The notes: generated by a model from the sequence alone, not told the origin. Shown: positions 44,401 through 56,912, numbered from the stretch's first letter. The stretch is DNA of 64,000 nt from Diaporthe sp. PMI_573 (GCA_021399435.1 JAJTUP010000031.1:682001-746000), one strand, 5' to 3'. Translations and numbers: made by a program.

Positions 44401-47400
44401 TCTCTTAATGTTAGCGGCGCTTTTAGACTATAGCTCTCTGGTAGGTGCTTTTATTATAATATTCCTCTATCTATTGTCTTAGGTACTAGGTTGATAGATT
44501 TTTAAAGTTATACTAGACATTACTAGTTGACTCTAATAGAAGATATTATGTTTAAACTTTTTACTAGTGACTATATGTTTATTGGCTTCTTAATTATGTT
44601 TCTAGATACTAATAAGTAGTGTAAAGCTAAGGTATCTATAAATAGTGTTGTCTATAGTTAAATTCCGGTTCTAGATATAAGGGCTAAATAATTAACCGTG
44701 CTTGCTTAATTATAGTTTAACCGCTATTAAAATGACTATAACCTTTGTAAAAGCCAATCTTAAGGTAGTGTTTTACTAACTAGAGTTATTAATGTTAGAG
44801 ACTTTTAAAATTCTAGTCAAGTTACCTTAGTTTAAGGTTAGGAGGCGTCAGGCTAGTATATTGCATTTAGCTACTAATAGATGCTAGAAATGCTAGATAC
44901 TCTGCTATAGGTGATAATAACTTTAAATAAAGCAATAAGACAGTAAGGTTTCTATACTTCTATATTTCTATATAATATACAAGATGCCATTATATATACT
45001 ACTTAACTAGAAATATAATATCTCTAGATTGATTCTCTCTATATTTTGTAGGATCTAGCAGGTAACTAGAAGCGGGAGTTGGTTAAGATATTAAATATGT
45101 TTGGTAATACTGTAATTATACTATTTGCTGATTATTTTAAAAATAACGATTTCTAATTCCTTAAGCTAAGAGATACAAGTAACTTTTAAAATAGACGCGG
45201 GACTGAGTTTAAAATTAAGGTAGAATGTGGGAGTAAAATGTAAATTTAGATTTTTAAACAATATTCCTGCTATTAGCCCAGGATACCAGCTAAAACAATA
45301 GATCTTTTTTAAAGTAATATAATTAGATCTAGCCTCTTAGACTATAAATAGATCTTCTAGAAATAAATTATCTTTAGTCGTTACTTATATTTTAGATACT
45401 ATTAAATATTTTGGTCCTGTAAATAAAGCTTTAAAGCTAAAGACGGTACTAACCTAATATATATATATGTCTTGCTATATTAGTATAGGTAGTTGTTTTC
45501 CCCTAAGTATGCCTAATATATTAGTTTTAATTCTTACTTTAGTATTTCTAACGGGTAGATGGAAATCTAGGTGTAGCATATTAACTAGGCGATACTAGTT
45601 GAGAACTATACTTGTTACTCTCTAACAAAGGGCAGCAACAAGCTATGTACCTTATCTATACTAGTAAAGACATTCAGCATCATATATAATAATAAGTATA
45701 TTGTTGGTAATTAGGCCAAGTGCTTTTGGTTAAACCTGCTGTAATCTATAAAGCTATGTATAGAAGTAACGATAAAGATAATAAAGCTATATAAAGCGCT
45801 ATACAAGGAGCTATATCTTTCTAACAGCCTAATACCTAGCTGGTCCTAGCTTACAGCTAATAGAGCTGTTGACTACCTATACTTACAAGTAGACAAGACA
45901 TTAAAAACTAAATAAACTAGGCTTATATATATTTATTTCTAAGTGCTTAACAAACCTAAGTATATTCTAGGCAAGGATAGCCCCTTTACCTTACTGCTAA
46001 TCTATTACGGCACTATTAGTATCTAGAGTATTCTCAAACCTGCTCTAGCCTAGGCTTTCTTACTAAAAGCAATAAAGGCCGACAATGTTGATAAACAACT
46101 CTGCCTCTCCTAGTTCTACACACACTATAGTAATACTACCCAGTATATAGTACTTTATAACTCTAAATCTATCCTTATTAGAGCTATAATACCTAATTAC
46201 CTACACAAGCCTCTGCCAGTATATATCAAGCTCTTATATATGTAGTAATTACGAGGTATATATCTATACTCTAGCTACAGCGGCGCTATTACCCCGAGAT
46301 ATAACTATTTTATTATCTTAATAAAGGCTAGCTAGGGTAAAAATATATTTTAACAAGTTAGCTTTAAGTAGATATATAGCTGGGTCGACAGGTATGGTAG
46401 ATAGAGTTAGCTAGACAATAATAATTTATTAGGTTTATAAAGATCCCTACCTGGCGAGTTTTATATTATTTAAAGTAAGTGCTATAATTTTTAAAGAATC
46501 TAAAGAAGAAAAGGTTTTTTAATATTATATATAGAGGACTTTCTTAAACTTCTAAAAACTAAGTTTATATAATAAAGTTTTGTAGAAACTACGACCAAAT
46601 TAGAACCAAAAGCTACATTATATAGAGGTGCCAAAGTGTGTTATGGGGAGGGAAGATATATATAATTAGTATAAACCATCTTATAATTCTCTATACTTAA
46701 ATAAGTTAATAGGTAATCCCCAACTCTCTCTTGTCTCCCTTACAGACACCCGTTATCTTTATAAAGAATTTTTATAAGATTGCTTTTAAATTTAGGTCCT
46801 ATTAAGTTTAGACTCCATTATAAATTGTTGATCAGGCTGGATACCTATCTGGGTAGCCTTGTATATAAAGTTAAGTGGGCTAGAATTAACGGTCTAGCGG
46901 CACGTGTATACAGCCAAGGCGGGCATGTAGCATCTAGCGCTGCCTTAATTGTTTTAAGGCCAGCCCCGCTAGGCAACAGGATTTTTATGCTTTACTGTTA
47001 AATTAAGACGTTTAATATTAGTAACTAATAGTTTAAACCGCGTTATATACTTTAAGAAGGAGTTTTATAAGGAGATAACTAAGTAGTAAGAGGCGGGAGA
47101 ATAGGTTTTTTTTCTCTCTAAGGTACATGTATTGTATTAACTACCTAGTAGATTTTGGAATAGGAGCATACACGGTATATAATCTAGGAGTTACTCGACC
47201 GAAAGAGTGACAGAGACATTTGCTAGCTTGGTACATTTTAGTAACTTGGACCAAAAGCATTATTCTTGCTACTCTTTTTTCCCTTAAGAGTATAAAATAC
47301 CTAGGGTTTTTAACAAGGGCAGGGGGTAATATATAAGAAAGAGTTAAATCTAATATAATATTTTTAGTTTCTATTACTATCTAGTATAATCAACTAATAA

Positions 47401-49150
47401 TATAAAACTAATATATATTTTTTATTTCAAAATCGTCTCAATATAATTATATTATCACACTCTATAATATATCTAAATTCGCTTTAGCAGCCAAGTTTGT
47501 AAAAATCTCAATATATATCTATTAGACAAGAATATTAGTGCCGGATAAATATAGTATATTTGCTATATTTTACTAGATACCTAGATAGGTAAGTGTTAAG
47601 TAGGTAGCTTAGGTCTATTAACTTTATAAGAACTAGATAGAACAAAAAATAAATGGTATCCATTTCATTTATCAGATTATTATAATTAATTGGGTCTTAT
47701 TCTTAATAACAGACCAGCTGTTTTTTTTTCTCCTAATCGTTATTAGTATCTATATTAACTGTAGATTTTCTGTCCTCTTCCTTCTCTATTATTTTAGATA
47801 AGTTCTTTTTTATCTATTTCTAATGGGTTTTCTTTACATCCTCGCCCAGCCATAACTTTACATTGCCCTTCTTAAGCCCCTTTATTACTAAAGGTTTGTT
47901 ACCTTCTATAATAATATCTTGGGATTCTAAGAAAATATATAATAGATCTAACTTTAAGAAGTTTAATCTTATAGAATTATCTAGCTTTATTTTAATAGTA
48001 TTTCTATTAGTATCTTATAAGAGATATATATCCTACTATAAGTTTATTTTCTCTCCTCTATTCCCGTTCTCTATTACAGTATAGCCAAGGATTATCGATT
48101 TAATTACAAGACAGTATATAATGTATCCTTTAAGTAAGATCTGCCCTCCAGATAATAGTCTATAAGGGCTATTGCTGATTTCTAAACTCATTTTTGCCCC
48201 GGAGGTAACTTCTTTAATCCGGCTCTAGAATAAGACGTAGCAACTTGTCTAAAAATAAGATATAAGTCTTTAGATAGCAGCCTAACTCCACAATAGTATA
48301 ATAAAACTACGGGCCCCGGCCTTTTTAAACTAGTCCTGCTTGTTTCAAATAGCGTTAAATAACTTATTGGTTTCTAGTATATGCTACTCTGGGTTGTAAC
48401 CTTTATTCTCCTTTAGCCATATCTCCAGCTTCTCCGTTATAGGTGTTTCCTAGGTAAGTTAGGCAGCAAGATCCCCTTTCTAAAGGCCGGCAAGATAAGT
48501 ACCCTAGTTGCCTAATATTTGCCTAATAGAATGTTGGAATTTAGCTGTAAGACCTATAAGGATAGGCAATTTGTCTAAATTATAGGTAAGTAACCTTAAA
48601 GTAAATTCTATAACTACGTCCTTCTACTGTTTGTACACATCGTTTAAGGCACCCATTTAGAGGAGGTTGTGTAAAATTCTATGTCCCTTGGTGGATTCTC
48701 TTCAGCATTTACATTAAGTGATCTAATTACATTTCTAGGAGAATTTATTAAACAAGTAATACAAGACTTGCTTAGATATAAGGTGTTTTTATAATGCTGT
48801 ATAACCCAATAACGCAAATAAGGATAGAGAAGATAGAATTAGCAACATGCTGTATCCGCTTCATTTTTAGGAGCAGCAACTACTATAGGTCCTTGCCGGC
48901 TAATTAGTTGCTAATAGCACAGTATTTAAAATACACTATATAAGGTTTTAATCCTAGCTATAGTATTAGTTAGACAATCATTTAGCATACTACCTATACA
49001 GATTTGCAGAAACAGTAGATTAAATTTATTATTTATTTTACAAATATAAACACGGCCATTAGAACCTAGCTCTAATATAGATAATAAAAGTAGTTTAGTA
49101 AACTAATTATACTAATATTGTCAAAAAGCTGTCCTCTTCTCTACAGGGGA
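41500..49150. other. AT-rich desert of RIP-mutated, unidentified sequence
   Basis: About 7.6 kb with no open frame longer than 75 codons (46780-47001 and 47863-48084 are the longest). Some plus-strand readings, for example about 45.6-46.45 kb, stay protein-like when TAG stops are passed over, which suggests one or more large dead coding elements. I could not match a family. No tRNA or rRNA gene and no tandem array are visible. Confidence 0.5.
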
Positions 49151-49159
49151 ATTCCTACC

Positions 49160-50760
49160 CTACAGTCTTGCTTCTCAACTAGTAACAGAAGAGACAATAT
49201 ATAAAAAACTAGCCATTAGTCCTAAAGAAGTAGGAACCCCCCTCCTGGTTTAGTTTATCTACAAACATGCTAAGCTAGTCTTCTTGACAGCCGTAACGCT
49301 TAACTTCAAACCTAAAGACCTACATAAGGTTATAAAAACGTTTCAAAATAATAACTTTAATAATAACTACCTACTAGTACACAAGCCAAAATATATACCT
49401 GTCTTTACCGGGCAGCTGTAAAAAGCCAACAAAATAAAGCAGTTTACTATAAATTAATAAAAGTTTAAAGCGCCAATATTTGCCAAGCACAAACCCTTCT
49501 ATATAAAGAGCTATTCTAATAAGCAGATCCTTTCTTTCATTAATGTTAAATTATAGACGAAATATAGCACATTTAGTAAAGTCTTCCAGACAAAAATCTA
49601 CAAACAGTACTATATAGATCTACTGTTTATTATAAGTTGAGACATTTATTTATTTAGAATAATTATTAATATTAAGTTTACAACAGTTTAATAACCAAGC
49701 AGCTACCGTTGTAATTAAGAGAATCTCTAAAAATTTCTCGCCATTATTTAATAATAAAGTCAGGGCACATAAAAGTATTAAAAAGTTAAACAGTAGTTAT
49801 TTTATTTACTTACTTGTAGCTTTTACTAAAGAATTAAAACATTGCCTTATATTTAAATAGGCCGATAGAGGAACTTTGTTAAAATTCTAGCAAACAAAGG
49901 TACTGCCGACAAATTTAGAATATATATATAGCTTGGTTTGGGAAAGCCTTAATTAGTTTTAAGGCCTTATAGATAGTTTCTTTAAGCTGTACTCCCTTAA
50001 AAATTACAGGTATGGCGATATAAAACCAGACAATATACTGAGATTCAAGAATGGCACCCAGGTTGAAACACTTAAGATTACCGATTTTGGACTATAAAAT
50101 GAACACTACAACCTTGCAACTTTAATATACAATAAACCTAGCAGTGTAGATATACGTTATATGGCACTTAAAGCCTCACGCTTAAGTCTGTTACGGTTAT
50201 CTAACATCTAGTCAATAGGCTACATTGTATTAGAGCATATTATCTAGCTATTATATAGCAAGAAGACACTTAAAGGATTCCAAGACTATCTCTACCATGG
50301 CTTTTACAAAAGAAATTACTTATAATAAGAAGAATTTGTTCACTTATTTATACTTATATACATTAACTATATAGAGAACTAGTTCTAGTATGCTCGTAAT
50401 ACAGCTATCGGTCACCTTTTAGGGTTGGTTAAAGATTGGCTTCTTGTTATTAAGTTACTAAAGGATAGGGGTAAAGCTTAATATTAAGAAAGCCGGAGTG
50501 ATAAGAGAGCCATAGCCTATAAATTTCTAAGAATGCTTATAGTAAGGGATACAAGTGATAAGGCTTACTTATTTAAGGATGATCCGCGAGAATAGGTCCC
50601 GCGCCTTCTTCCTCTTCCAGGCTTACCAGTAGACCCGCCTCAAGCTCTGGGTAGTTTTCTTTCTTTACAAACCGTCTAGTACTAGATAGTAATATCGGAG
50701 CCATTCTCAGTACAACCAGCCGGCCTTGAGAAATAAAATATAAACTGCTAACCCTTGCCT
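49160..50760 (+). pseudogene. protein kinase-like gene, RIP-damaged
   Basis: In one plus-strand frame the catalytic loop reads YRYGDIKPDNILRFKNGT (50005-50060), where a His-Gly-Asp form is usual. Then LKITDFGL with the DFG at 50083-50091 follows, and after that IRYMAL and IGYIVLEHIIWLL, the P+1 and helix-F region. A C-terminal tail (LPLPGLPVDPPQALG) ends near 50.67 kb. Upstream, FINVKLQTKYSTFSKVFQ and similar segments fit the long N-terminal part of a fungal serine/threonine kinase family whose loop reads HGDIKPDNIL. Numerous TAG/TAA stops and AT-bias indicate RIP. It is not related to the PKA fragment at 22.3 kb. Confidence 0.65.
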
Positions 50761-51113
50761 ATACCGATCTGCCTGACTAGTAATTTGCGGCTAATATATT
50801 GTTTTGTCTTAAAGAACAAAAAGGTAATAGTATCCCTAAGCCAGGTTTAAACATAGCTGACCAACAATTGTCTGTAAAAATAAGATATAAGTTTAGTTGT
50901 ATATGCTTTCTTGTGCTTTTATAGCTAACTAGTCTTATAGTATGTAAGTGTTAATGAGCTGCTTTCTGGTTACTATAATGCTGATTAAAATTTACAATAT
51001 TGGTAGACTGTAAGCACTACTTTGGGTCTAATCCTCAGAGTATAGTACACTTTTGTATGCTAACTATATGGCCTATGCAGGAAGTGAGTAACGCAAGCAA
51101 CCCCTATTTTATG
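50761..51113. other. AT-rich flank, no gene
   Basis: AT-rich DNA up to the terminal repeat of the MULE-like element. Nothing recognisable. Confidence 0.4.
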
Positions 51114-52283
51114 GAGAGGGGATATTCGTAGGGCAAAAAACGGCTATTTCAGGGCAATTTTCGGCTGGTACAGAGCAACAGGTACCGCCAGCCAATCAGA
51201 GCCCCCCATTCAACCTTGCTCAACCACCTACACCCCCACAACCCAGTGCTTCTTATGCCCTCACCTGCAGACCTTGCCAAACCTCCTTCACCCACCAAAT
51301 AACACTCCCTTGCCAACTACCCACAACTTGTGATACTAACTAAGTACTTAATGTAATTAATTAATTTGCCATCAGAAATACATCTTTATTAGTTAAATTT
51401 AAGTTTTCTGGTATTGTGGCAATGTTGCTAGTCCCTGACTATACCCACCTTGAGGCGCAATGGCAGGCAGACTGTCATAACTGGAATACCCACATCACCA
51501 CTACAAATAACCGACTTCCAGTACTTTCCTGACCTCCTGACTACCTGAAACTTTTCCACAATAGATATGATACCTATAAGGACCTCAAGGCTGAACTAGA
51601 CAAAGTCACAAAGCAAGCTAGTTATGTGACGGCAAAGGGGGATTCTGGCCCCAACTATGTGCGTCTGCAATGTGCCCGCGGCACCAAACGCCCAACCACC
51701 GCAGCAAACAACTCCTCCACCACGATCAAAGTTGGCTGCAACTGGTCAGCGCTTGCTCACCGCATAAAGCAGACTGCTGGCAAATGGGTCCTCCAGGTCG
51801 ATTGTCCAGATCACCAGTCTCACGGTCCTCAAGAAGTTGGGGAAGCCCAGCGTGGCTGGGGCAAGCTGACGGATCTGCAGCGCGACTTTCTCGCTCGGAC
51901 TGCTAAAGACCCATCGATCGCCAAGCCAGTGGCGAAGAAGCCCCGTACGAGGGCTCGTGAGACTGTCAACCAGCTGCCACAGGTAGATCTGACTGTCGAG
52001 GACCTCGTCGGCGACGACGAGACCCAGGAGGAGATTCAGGTGCTCGGGTACGAGGTGGAACGGCCCAGGCGACGAGGAAAGAAGTAGCAAAACACCAAGG
52101 CAGAAGTCACGATAGGGGCGAGCAGAAGCGACGATGGTGGCAAGTGTATAGCAATAGATGTGTAGTCAATGACTAAAGATTAGCATTATGTATGGTGAAC
52201 CAGTAGTTAAGATAAAAGTTGGTGCACCAGGGGTACATGTTGCCTTGTACCATCCGTTTCTTGCCCTGCGAATATCCCCTCTC
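51114..52283. mobile_element. MULE-like non-autonomous element, 1.17 kb
   Basis: The terminal inverted repeats GAGAGGGGATATTCGTAGGG (51114) and CCTGCGAATATCCCCTCTC (ending 52283) match in 28 of 30 positions. Flanking 9-mers TATTTTATG and TAAATTATG agree in 7 of 9, as expected for an aged 9-bp Mutator-type target duplication. The interior carries only the DNA-binding part of a transposase (51422-52087), so an internal deletion is likely. Confidence 0.7.
51422..52087 (+). pseudogene. FAR1/MULE-type DNA-binding domain protein
   Basis: From the ATG at 51422 the frame reads LLVPDYTHLEAQWQADCHNW, meets a TGA at 51530-51532, then continues to TAG at 52085. The open part contains YVRLQCARGTKRPT, VGCNWSALAHRIKQT, WVLQVDCPDHQSHGPQE and LTDLQRDFLARTA. 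This Cys-rich plus His-x-His pattern is the WRKY/GCM1-like zinc domain at the N-terminus of FAR1/MULE transposases. The C-terminus is charged with a basic PRRRGKK tail. The DDE catalytic domain is missing. Composition is GC-rich and free of RIP, in contrast with its AT-rich left flank. Without the TGA it would be 221 codons. Confidence 0.65.
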
Positions 52284-52289
52284 TTAAAT

Positions 52290-53070
52290 TATGCCTCCCG
52301 ATCCCATTCTCACACCAGCTAACCCAGTACTCAATCACAATACCAAACGACTGAATTATGCGGCTTAGCCGTCACATAGTTACGGAACCGCGCTGGTCTT
52401 TGCTTCTTTCTGCAGAATATTTCCCTATGTAGGCCGGCTGTGTCTTCAACCCTGCTCTCGGCTCAATCCACAAAGTCCTCTTATGGGAATCCAGATCAAG
52501 CGGGAAAAACCACATCCAGAAACAAACAATAAGAAGAAAAGATACAGTCTGTTGCAGAGTGTCCTACTCTTCGCTGTGCATAGTAATCGAGTCTATTGCA
52601 TGCAAGCATTGCCATGGGTGGTGAAGTGTCGAGCTCTGCCGAGGACGTGTTCAATCAATCCGAATTGATCATGATGAATACCGGCAGATTTTCACAAAGA
52701 AGACACTATGAAAGCTTAGGATCCATGCTGAGCATTCTTGCCCCTCGCATGGGAATGACCTAGTCCATATCAGCTTGACGCTCCCAACTGGTAGCCCTGC
52801 GAGTGGGAAAGCCGGTACTGACCAATAATTTGCAGATACATCAGGAACAGTCCGATGATCCCGACCACGAGGTCCAGGGATGAGAAAATTATGCTGATAA
52901 TAGTGTCGAGCGACATGGTTGCGGAAAAGACTTGGAAGTACCCTCAAGTGTGCGGAGGTATTGGAGAGACAGTAAGTACTCTTCTCCTGTCAAGAGGTTG
53001 TCAAAGTAACCGTCACGGTCGAACAAGCCTTCATACCACTTGAGATAATCAAGAGCTTTAAAACATTTGG
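52290..53070. other. no supportable gene
   Basis: Overlapping frames below 93 codons on both strands, no motif. Confidence 0.35.
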
Positions 53071-53072
53071 CC

Positions 53073-53230
53073 GCGATACTTTTGTTCAGACACTATTGCA
53101 CGCAAGGCAGACCGACTTCTCACCCTGGAAAGTGTCGATACTTTTGTCGGACCAGTAAGATCACGGCGTTGGGGCTGACATGCTAGTGGCAACCCTGGAG
53201 AATGCCGATACTTTTGTTGCACCAATCGCA
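53073..53230 (+). repeat. about 70-bp imperfect tandem repeat
   Basis: CGATACTTTTGT occurs at 53074, 53136 and 53206. The last two share longer context (ACCCTGGAAAGTGTCGATAC and ACCCTGGAGAATGCCGATAC) at 70-bp spacing. The repeat lies about 230 bp upstream of the Clr5-domain frame. It may be regulatory or a local duplication. Confidence 0.55.
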
Positions 53231-53460
53231 GTCTGTTGCAGGCCGAAACCCGATCTGCCCCATCCATGCAGGTCTGGCAACAAAAGCTGTGTAACGCGAC
53301 GGCTTATAAGTCACGGTCGATCCGGCCTGCCCGCTGCCTTCTCACTTGCCCGGAAGCACGTCAACCAGAACACGGCAATAACAGTTTGGTCACCCTATGC
53401 ACATTTTCATCGAGTAGAACGTACAAAACCATCAATTTACTCAGGTGGAAGCGCAAAAAA

Positions 53461-53835
53461 ATGAACAAACCTACCGTGAATCTGCCTAGTCGAGCGGGCA
53501 CCAAGAGGACTGCCGAACATCCGTCCGAGGAGTGGGAAAGACAGCGACCCACCTTCGAGGACTTATACTCCCACAAGCGGCTGAAGCTTAGTGAAGTTCG
53601 AGATATCATGGCGAAAGAACACAGTTTCGAAGCTTCTTTGTTTCACCCCAAACATGGACGCGGCTGGGGGAATGAGCCGGAATTCCCAAGCATTGGTTCA
53701 TCCAACAAGCCTTGCAGGTCGGCCACAGCTGTCTACTACGTCTCCGTCAGAAAGTATTCAACGACGGGCAAGAGCGACTTTCCACTCGTTTACAAGCAGT
53801 CCGGGCCTTTTAAGTCATCCCTCGGCCGAAAATGA
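53461..53835 (+). CDS. Clr5-domain protein, probably frameshifted or spliced
   Basis: From the ATG at 53461 (after an A-rich AAAAAAATG) comes a basic leader (RAGTKRTAEHPSEEWERQ) and a Clr5 domain: RPTFEDLYSHKRLKLSEVRD, IMAKEHSFEAS and a late Trp in GRGWGNEPEF. Clr5 is a fungal domain of about 50 residues often found at the N-terminus of proteins with repeats or unknown tails. The frame ends at 53835. A second frame, open from 53591 to 53971 (PQLSTTSPSESIQRRARATF, VSDLMAMVREFLVL), reads more naturally after the domain. So an intron or a one-base shift near 53.65-53.70 kb is possible; I could not place a splice pair. It lies directly upstream of the cyclin gene on the same strand. Confidence 0.5.
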   Translation: MNKPTVNLPSRAGTKRTAEHPSEEWERQRPTFEDLYSHKRLKLSEVRDIMAKEHSFEASLFHPKHGRGWGNEPEFPSIGSSNKPCRSATAVYYVSVRKYSTTGKSDFPLVYKQSGPFKSSLGRK

Positions 53836-54137
53836 TACTCAATTCAGCAGGGTTAGCGACCTGATGGCTATGGTTCGTGAATTCCTCGTGCTCACAGCGT
53901 CCCCCCCCCCCAGCCCCCACCCTTTCCTCTCCCTATTGTTTCGAAAAAAGTCCATCTTCGGTTGTGCATAAATGTCTTTGTCCAATCTGCCAGTCCATAA
54001 TTCATCATGTCTTTTTCTCAAGCTGACGACTCGACCAATAGTACCTCTACTCTATATGGTTCCTACCATGGGAAAAGGTCACATATTCTCGCAGCAACAC
54101 TGCTGAGCTTACAAAGGAACCCCCTAATCGTTCCGCT

Positions 54138-55051
54138 ATGGACATGGCATTATTCACAAGGTACCTCAGAAGGGTACTTGAAACAACGAGTACACCACCC
54201 AATAATGTTTACCTCGCCATACTGTATATCTACCGATTGAAGAAAGCAAATCCCACGCTCATCGGGAAACCTGGAAGCGAATACAGAATCGCAGTCATGG
54301 CATTACTGCTCGCTCATAGGTGTGAGTTTCGAAGTCCATTCCGCCGCAGTTCAGAAATCTCCGCACCTTGGTTTCCGATTCTCCTGACGTCGCTTCAGAT
54401 TTGGATGACTTTCACTACACTTTTAGCACGTGGTCTAAGGTATCCGGACTCTCCACCCAAGAGATTCATGTCATGGACGTCGAATTCATGAGTAACATGA
54501 GATATTCTCTATTCGTTTCTCAGAATGATTGGTGTCACTGGACCCAGGAGCTCCAAGCACATCTGTCAAATCTGTCTACGGGATCATCAAGCGAGGCCTT
54601 CGACAATCAGGACGTGGTTTCTTCAAGTTCGACTCAGAATGGGTTAGTTCCTGCAAATCAGGAGACCCAAGACACGATGCGTCTGAGGGACACGCCGATA
54701 TCGAAATTGGTCCCGACATTGACACAGACTCCAGTAGTAGGTGACAGAGCGCCGACCCCTGTGTCCGCTCGTAGAATTGCGGCTCCACCTACCATGGTCA
54801 ACTCCCCGCTGTCCCCTTCCGGATTTTTCTCACCGGTGCTTCACTCCTGGTGGCCTTCCTTCATGGTCCGACGGAGCACTCTTGAAACAACGAAACTGAT
54901 CAGTGAGCAAGCTGAGCTGCACGCCAACGAGATCCCGCAGGAGAAGCTGCAGTGGATTGATGTTGCCGCACGGAATGATCAGGTTCACCAAGGGCACTTA
55001 CCGCTTACCGACGAATCTTTTGATGCCCTAGACCCTTCAATTGTTTGGTAG
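54138..55051 (+). CDS. Pho80-like (PCL family) cyclin
   Basis: Exon 1 (54138-54321) reads MALFTRYLRRVLETTSTPPN, VYLAILYIYRLKKANP and GKPGSEYRIAVMALLLAHR. An intron at 54322-54398 (GTGAGT...CAG, 77 nt) joins it in phase to exon 2, YLDDFHYTFSTWSKVSGLST, QEIHVMDVEFMSNMRYSLFV and a long Ser/Pro-rich tail. This is the Pho80-type cyclin box. Such cyclins bind a Pho85-like CDK and act in phosphate, glycogen or morphogenesis control. The frame stays open upstream to about 54042 (KVTYSRSNTAELTKEPPNRS), so the true start may be earlier. An ATG at 54007 begins another frame (MSFSQADDSTNSTSTLYGSY) that would need a splice or shift to connect. No stops interrupt the cyclin box. Its place between transposons suggests an accessory paralogue. 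Confidence 0.75.
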
Positions 55052-55054
55052 TAC

Positions 55055-56910
55055 ATGCAGGTATCGTCAATGTTTTTGAAAATGTGTTGGGAACAGCTTC
55101 TTCATCTAGTTACTTTTGACGTCTCACCCCGTCTTGTGCGGCTTCCTATGAGATACTCGGGATGGACAGCCCCAGGGAGGGAAGGGCTGCTGAAAGAGCA
55201 CCTGCGTGCTGGTGATTGTCTGGACTCTAAATCATTCCGCGGAGGAGATCAACCTAAGCTCGACTGCGTGGACTCTGCGGACGCCCTCATGGGCTATCGC
55301 TACGTCGGTTCGGTGCGGAATGCAGGCGAATGTGGATACCGATAAGTCGGCAAAGTTGAAAGTTTGAAACTGGCATGGGCACTAGAATGAAGCGTATCAC
55401 ACACCCAACACGCCTTGCTATTCCTCTCTGTTTCAGTGCTGATAGGTGGACCATAGTTGTAGGCTTATTGTTGCACGAAGAAGAGAAAACTGGAAAACAT
55501 AGGCTATTATGAGACATTTCCTTGCTGTGAGGTTGTGTTCTTTCCACTTGAAGGCCCAGATTTTCTGTACTTCAGGGTGGCTCCAAGTGTCTGCAATTTT
55601 TTATTTATTTAATGTAGCTGACTCGTGCTTCGTCCGTGAACTTCACATGAGTCCAGTTGATGCCTTTCTCAGATACCGCAATGTTTTAATCGTGGCGTAT
55701 TGGTACTGCTATATCCCTCCTGGCCTTCTAGGCATTCTCAGCTCTAACCTGTCCAATAATGTTCCGAGAATGATGGCTGTACCCTAAAAGTAGACCGTGA
55801 TGGGATAATTACCGGTCCCCTTAATGTCGAAGAAGTGGATGAGTGCTTCCGTCTGTCGGGACGGGCACGAGTGTGGACGTGTGCGTTCCTGGTCTCTGGC
55901 TCGGGACGTGCCATCCCAGGCGAGATCATATTCTTTTGGCCTGCTCATCCAAGCTGCCTGACGAGCACCACTCCTGAGAATTGGACGTCAGTTCTTCTTC
56001 CAGTGGCCTCACTACATATTGGAAACGCAAGCCTCGAACGTCTTGCATAGAAAGGTTGGGTCCCAACTTGGGGTCAGGCCGCAAACATGTGTCGATGGCG
56101 TTTCGGTATCTCAAAGAGAATATGTGCTCTTTTTGAGAGGCGAAGCTTTCATGGCGCGAAGGAAGAAGTCTCTGACACCGGATAGCTCGCGCTTTAGCCC
56201 CAGGAAGTCCTCAAGCCGCTGTCCTAGGTGCAGCTGGAGAAGAATAACTCCAAGCTCGAGAACCTCCAGGTATGGGATAAGACTGAACATCTTGTTTTAT
56301 TTGTTGTATTTGTTTGCCTGTATGTCTGGTATACCAGGGAACGGCCGCAGGGGAATGCGACTGCCGCTGCGGAAAAATACTGTGACGACACTTGGGCTTT
56401 ACGGCACGTTGGCTCGAATTGTGCACCAAATTATGTGGATTTTACAAGTAGGCTGGCCTAAGAGAAAAAGGAAGGAAGGGCAGTGGGCATTATCGATAAG
56501 GGGGCCTGGAGGGGCCACCCTGCAGGCACCAACCCCACTAGCCCTCGGCACCAGCCCTTCACTCGGGAGTGGGAAAGACGAGTACGGCAGGTCGGTAATC
56601 CAAAAGAATACACTTTCTGATACATGCGGACAGATCGTTCGGGGGGATTACAGAAATTGTGAGGAAGCCGCTCTTCGCAATAACTTGTGGTCAGTATTTG
56701 TGATCGTTTCCTCACTGCTGTCCCGGATGCAGACAGACAGACGAACAAAGCATCACAGTGGATGCGACCCTGCACGATCCATGTACATCCTTAGATCAGG
56801 TAGACTGAGTTTTTGGAATCCGTTGCCTGGTCCCAAGACACCGGCGACAGGGCTGAAGAACATTTAATGCAATCTCGCAATAAGTGGGTAGTTGTCATTT
56901 TGAATCCATG
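55055..56910. other. no confident gene
   Basis: The frames here, including a 282-codon plus-strand one (56019-56867), have no recognisable domain. The long one is rich in Arg, Ser and Pro and overlaps competing frames on the minus strand. A short segment LEKNNSKLENLQ followed by GTATGG (about 56230-56275) could be an exon end with a coiled coil. Confidence 0.35.
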
Positions 56911-56912
56911 TA

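Noticed and set aside
54138..54491. Frameshift inside the cyclin box
   Set aside because: The apparent phase change is fully explained by a GTGAGT...CAG intron at 54322-54398 that joins the box in phase.
56019..56867. 282-codon plus-strand frame
   Set aside because: No domain, low-complexity Arg/Ser/Pro content, overlapping competing frames and probable chance opening. Not called as a gene.
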